From: Vicinamibacteria bacterium
Lineage (GTDB): Bacteria > Acidobacteriota > Vicinamibacteria > Fen-336
Length of the DNA: 35,697 nt
Direction of reading: 5' to 3'
Assembly (NCBI GenBank): GCA_025923995.1
Contig: JAICEW010000020.1
Span: 1 to 35,697 of the forward strand
Shown one piece after another: positions 34,665 through 35,697 of this stretch (the first letter of the stretch is position 1; each line of letters starts with the position of its first letter). A program made the position numbers and the translations under genes. The notes under the pieces are model-generated. The model saw only the letters and a program-made list of their open reading frames with translations, was not told the DNA's origin and searched no databases.

Positions 34665-35249
34665 ATGAGAGCGCTTTACGACGCCTCCGTGCTGTTCCCG
34701 GACTCCGAGCCGACCGCCGTGGCCTTCAGCGTCTTCCGCAAGACGCGCATGCTCTACTCGGTGCGCCTGGGCGGGCCGTTGCATCCGTTGTGGGCGGACC
34801 ACCTGACGCGAGGGCTGTCGGCGCTCGGCATCAGCGTCCTGAACGGGTTCGCGCGGCGCACGCCCGCCGGCACGTGGGGCGTCGAGTTCCTGGTCATGCC
34901 GATGCCCGGCGCCGCCGACCCGGCGACGGTCGACTACGTCGCCCTGACCAGGCAGGAGCCACCCACCGCGCCGCACGCGATCGGCATCGACAGCTACGCG
35001 CTCGACGGGTCGCCGGAACAGGCGGGCCTGCTGTACGCCGAGGTGCGGGGCCCGGACCGGCTCGGCTTCCTGGGCGGCGTGCTCCGCCTGATGGCGCAGC
35101 AGGACTTGACCCCGCGTGAGATGTGGATCGCGACCTGGGACGGGCAGGCGTTCGATCGCTTCCTGCTGGCCGCTCCCGACGGGCGGGTACCGCCGGACGG
35201 CGCTCGCCGCGCGCTCGCGCGCGCCCTCAAGGCCCACCGGCGCGCCTGA
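34665..35249 (+). CDS. ACT-domain protein upstream of ilvA
   Basis: A 194-residue protein starting at ATG 34665 (MRALYDASVLFPDSEP); the frame is open 47 codons upstream but without recognisable sequence. The C-terminal ~75 residues form an ACT-type domain (GLLYAEVRGPDRLGFLGGVLRLMAQQDLTPREMWIATWDGQAFDRFLL), including the DRxGFL turn used for amino-acid binding. The first ~95 residues may be a second, degenerate ACT-like unit (YSVRLGGPLHPLWADHLTRGLSALGI). ACT domains bind small amino acids and regulate enzymes. ilvA follows 9 bases after the stop, so it may sense a branched-chain amino acid, by inference. Confidence 0.7.
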   Translation: MRALYDASVLFPDSEPTAVAFSVFRKTRMLYSVRLGGPLHPLWADHLTRGLSALGISVLNGFARRTPAGTWGVEFLVMPMPGAADPATVDYVALTRQEPPTAPHAIGIDSYALDGSPEQAGLLYAEVRGPDRLGFLGGVLRLMAQQDLTPREMWIATWDGQAFDRFLLAAPDGRVPPDGARRALARALKAHRRA

Positions 35250-35258
35250 CCGCAGCGC

Positions 35259-35697
35259 GTGGGCCAGGAGCTCCTGCACGCCGTGCTCCGCAGCCGCGTC
35301 TACGACGCGGCCCGCGAGACCCCGCTCGATCCCGCGCCGCGCCTGTCCCGGCGCACGGGGAACGAGGTCCTGCTCAAGCGCGAGGACCTGCAGCCGGTCT
35401 TCAGCTTCAAGCTGCGCGGCGCCTACAACCGCATCGCCCACCTCTCGGACGAGGAGCGCTCGCGCGGCGTGATCACGGCCAGCGCCGGCAACCACGCGCA
35501 GGGCGTCGCCCTGTCCGCGCGGCTGCTGGGGCTGCGGGCCGTGATCGTGATGCCGGAGACCACGCCCGAGATCAAGGTGGAGGCGGTGCGCGAGCTGGGC
35601 GCGGAGGTGGTGCTGACCGGCGACACCTACGCGGAGGCGCAGGAGCGCTGCCTCGAGCTGGCCAAAGAGACCGGCCTCACCTTCGTGCATCCCTTCG
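35259..35697 (+). CDS. ilvA: Biosynthetic threonine ammonia-lyase, 3' end missing
   Basis: The first 146 codons are in the window; the gene runs off the right edge. The enzyme deaminates L-threonine to 2-oxobutanoate, the first step to isoleucine. Start GTG 35259 ([26 protein letters not shown]) follows the ACT-domain gene by nine bases. [20 protein letters not shown] contains the PLP Lys, K51 (aligned to K62 in E. coli IlvA). [17 protein letters not shown] is the phosphate-binding loop. The [12 protein letters not shown]-terminus and [11 protein letters not shown] favour the biosynthetic over the catabolic enzyme. Whether the usual C-terminal ACT-like regulatory domains are present lies outside the window. 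Confidence 0.9.
   Translation, partial: MGQELLHAVLRSRVYDAARETPLDPAPRLSRRTGNEVLLKREDLQPVFSFKLRGAYNRIAHLSDEERSRGVITASAGNHAQGVALSARLLGLRAVIVMPETTPEIKVEAVRELGAEVVLTGDTYAEAQERCLELAKETGLTFVHPF

Noticed and set aside
32646-35690. Very long minus-strand open frame of 1014 codons
   Set aside because: Only the last 331 codons are homologous (cyclodeaminase family, start 33641). The rest is antisense to the exported protein, ACT-domain and ilvA genes.

Overview
The window is about 70% G+C DNA from a diderm bacterium: it has a TonB-dependent outer-membrane receptor, several lipoproteins and several Tat signals. The receptor begins with a carboxypeptidase-like regulatory domain. A DUF11-repeat surface protein ends in a C-terminal module I associate with soil Acidobacteriota, and an HspR-type chaperone operon is present. 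I infer Acidobacteriota or a neighbouring high-GC soil phylum, with moderate confidence only. There is no rRNA, tRNA, CRISPR array, insertion sequence or phage gene that I can support. Both ends cut through genes: a 5'-truncated DUF11 protein at the left and a 3'-truncated ilvA at the right. No gap between genes exceeds 300 bases.

Layout. 1-4.7 kb: DUF11 repeat protein with a strong terminator-like hairpin, an SDR-fold protein without the catalytic Tyr/Lys, a small lipoprotein, and an opposing pair (secreted protein, DUF3616-like protein) joined by a GTGA overlap. 4.9-7.6 kb (minus): membrane-anchored MutS-like ATPase and a fatty acid desaturase. 7.8-12 kb: glycine-zipper protein, a bidirectional terminator, an AraC regulator divergent from a canonical SDR, a small secreted protein and a Tat-exported sarcosine-oxidase-like flavoenzyme. 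12-17 kb: TonB receptor plus DUF885-like protein, then a convergent PKD lipoprotein. 17.2-18.9 kb: EttA. 19-21.2 kb: two paralogous ECF sigma-like factors and a zinc-finger membrane anti-sigma. 21.2-25 kb: a D-aminoacylase-family protein lacking the HxH motif, an NAD-binding epimerase-like protein, QueD/PTPS and a class IV aminotransferase.

25-30.4 kb is the best-defined regulatory unit: dnaK, a 23-codon ORF, dnaJ and hspR. An inverted repeat with exact HAIR half-site spacing lies over the apparent dnaK -35 box. It is followed by an RpoD/RpoS-type sigma-70 gene with a perfect TATAAT, translationally coupled to a DnaC-like ATPase. The sequence therefore suggests a self-regulated heat-shock circuit: HspR, made from the end of the operon, would repress the operon from the operator at its start, with DnaK as the likely co-repressor.

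30.5-35.7 kb: a TlpA-like thioredoxin, a minus-strand pair encoding an ornithine-cyclodeaminase-like enzyme and a Tat-exported threonine-aldolase-like PLP enzyme, a secreted unknown, an ACT-domain protein and the start of biosynthetic threonine ammonia-lyase.

Genes are packed very tightly. Several convergent pairs have stops separated by 0-4 bases or overlapping, and several same-strand pairs overlap by 1-8 bases.
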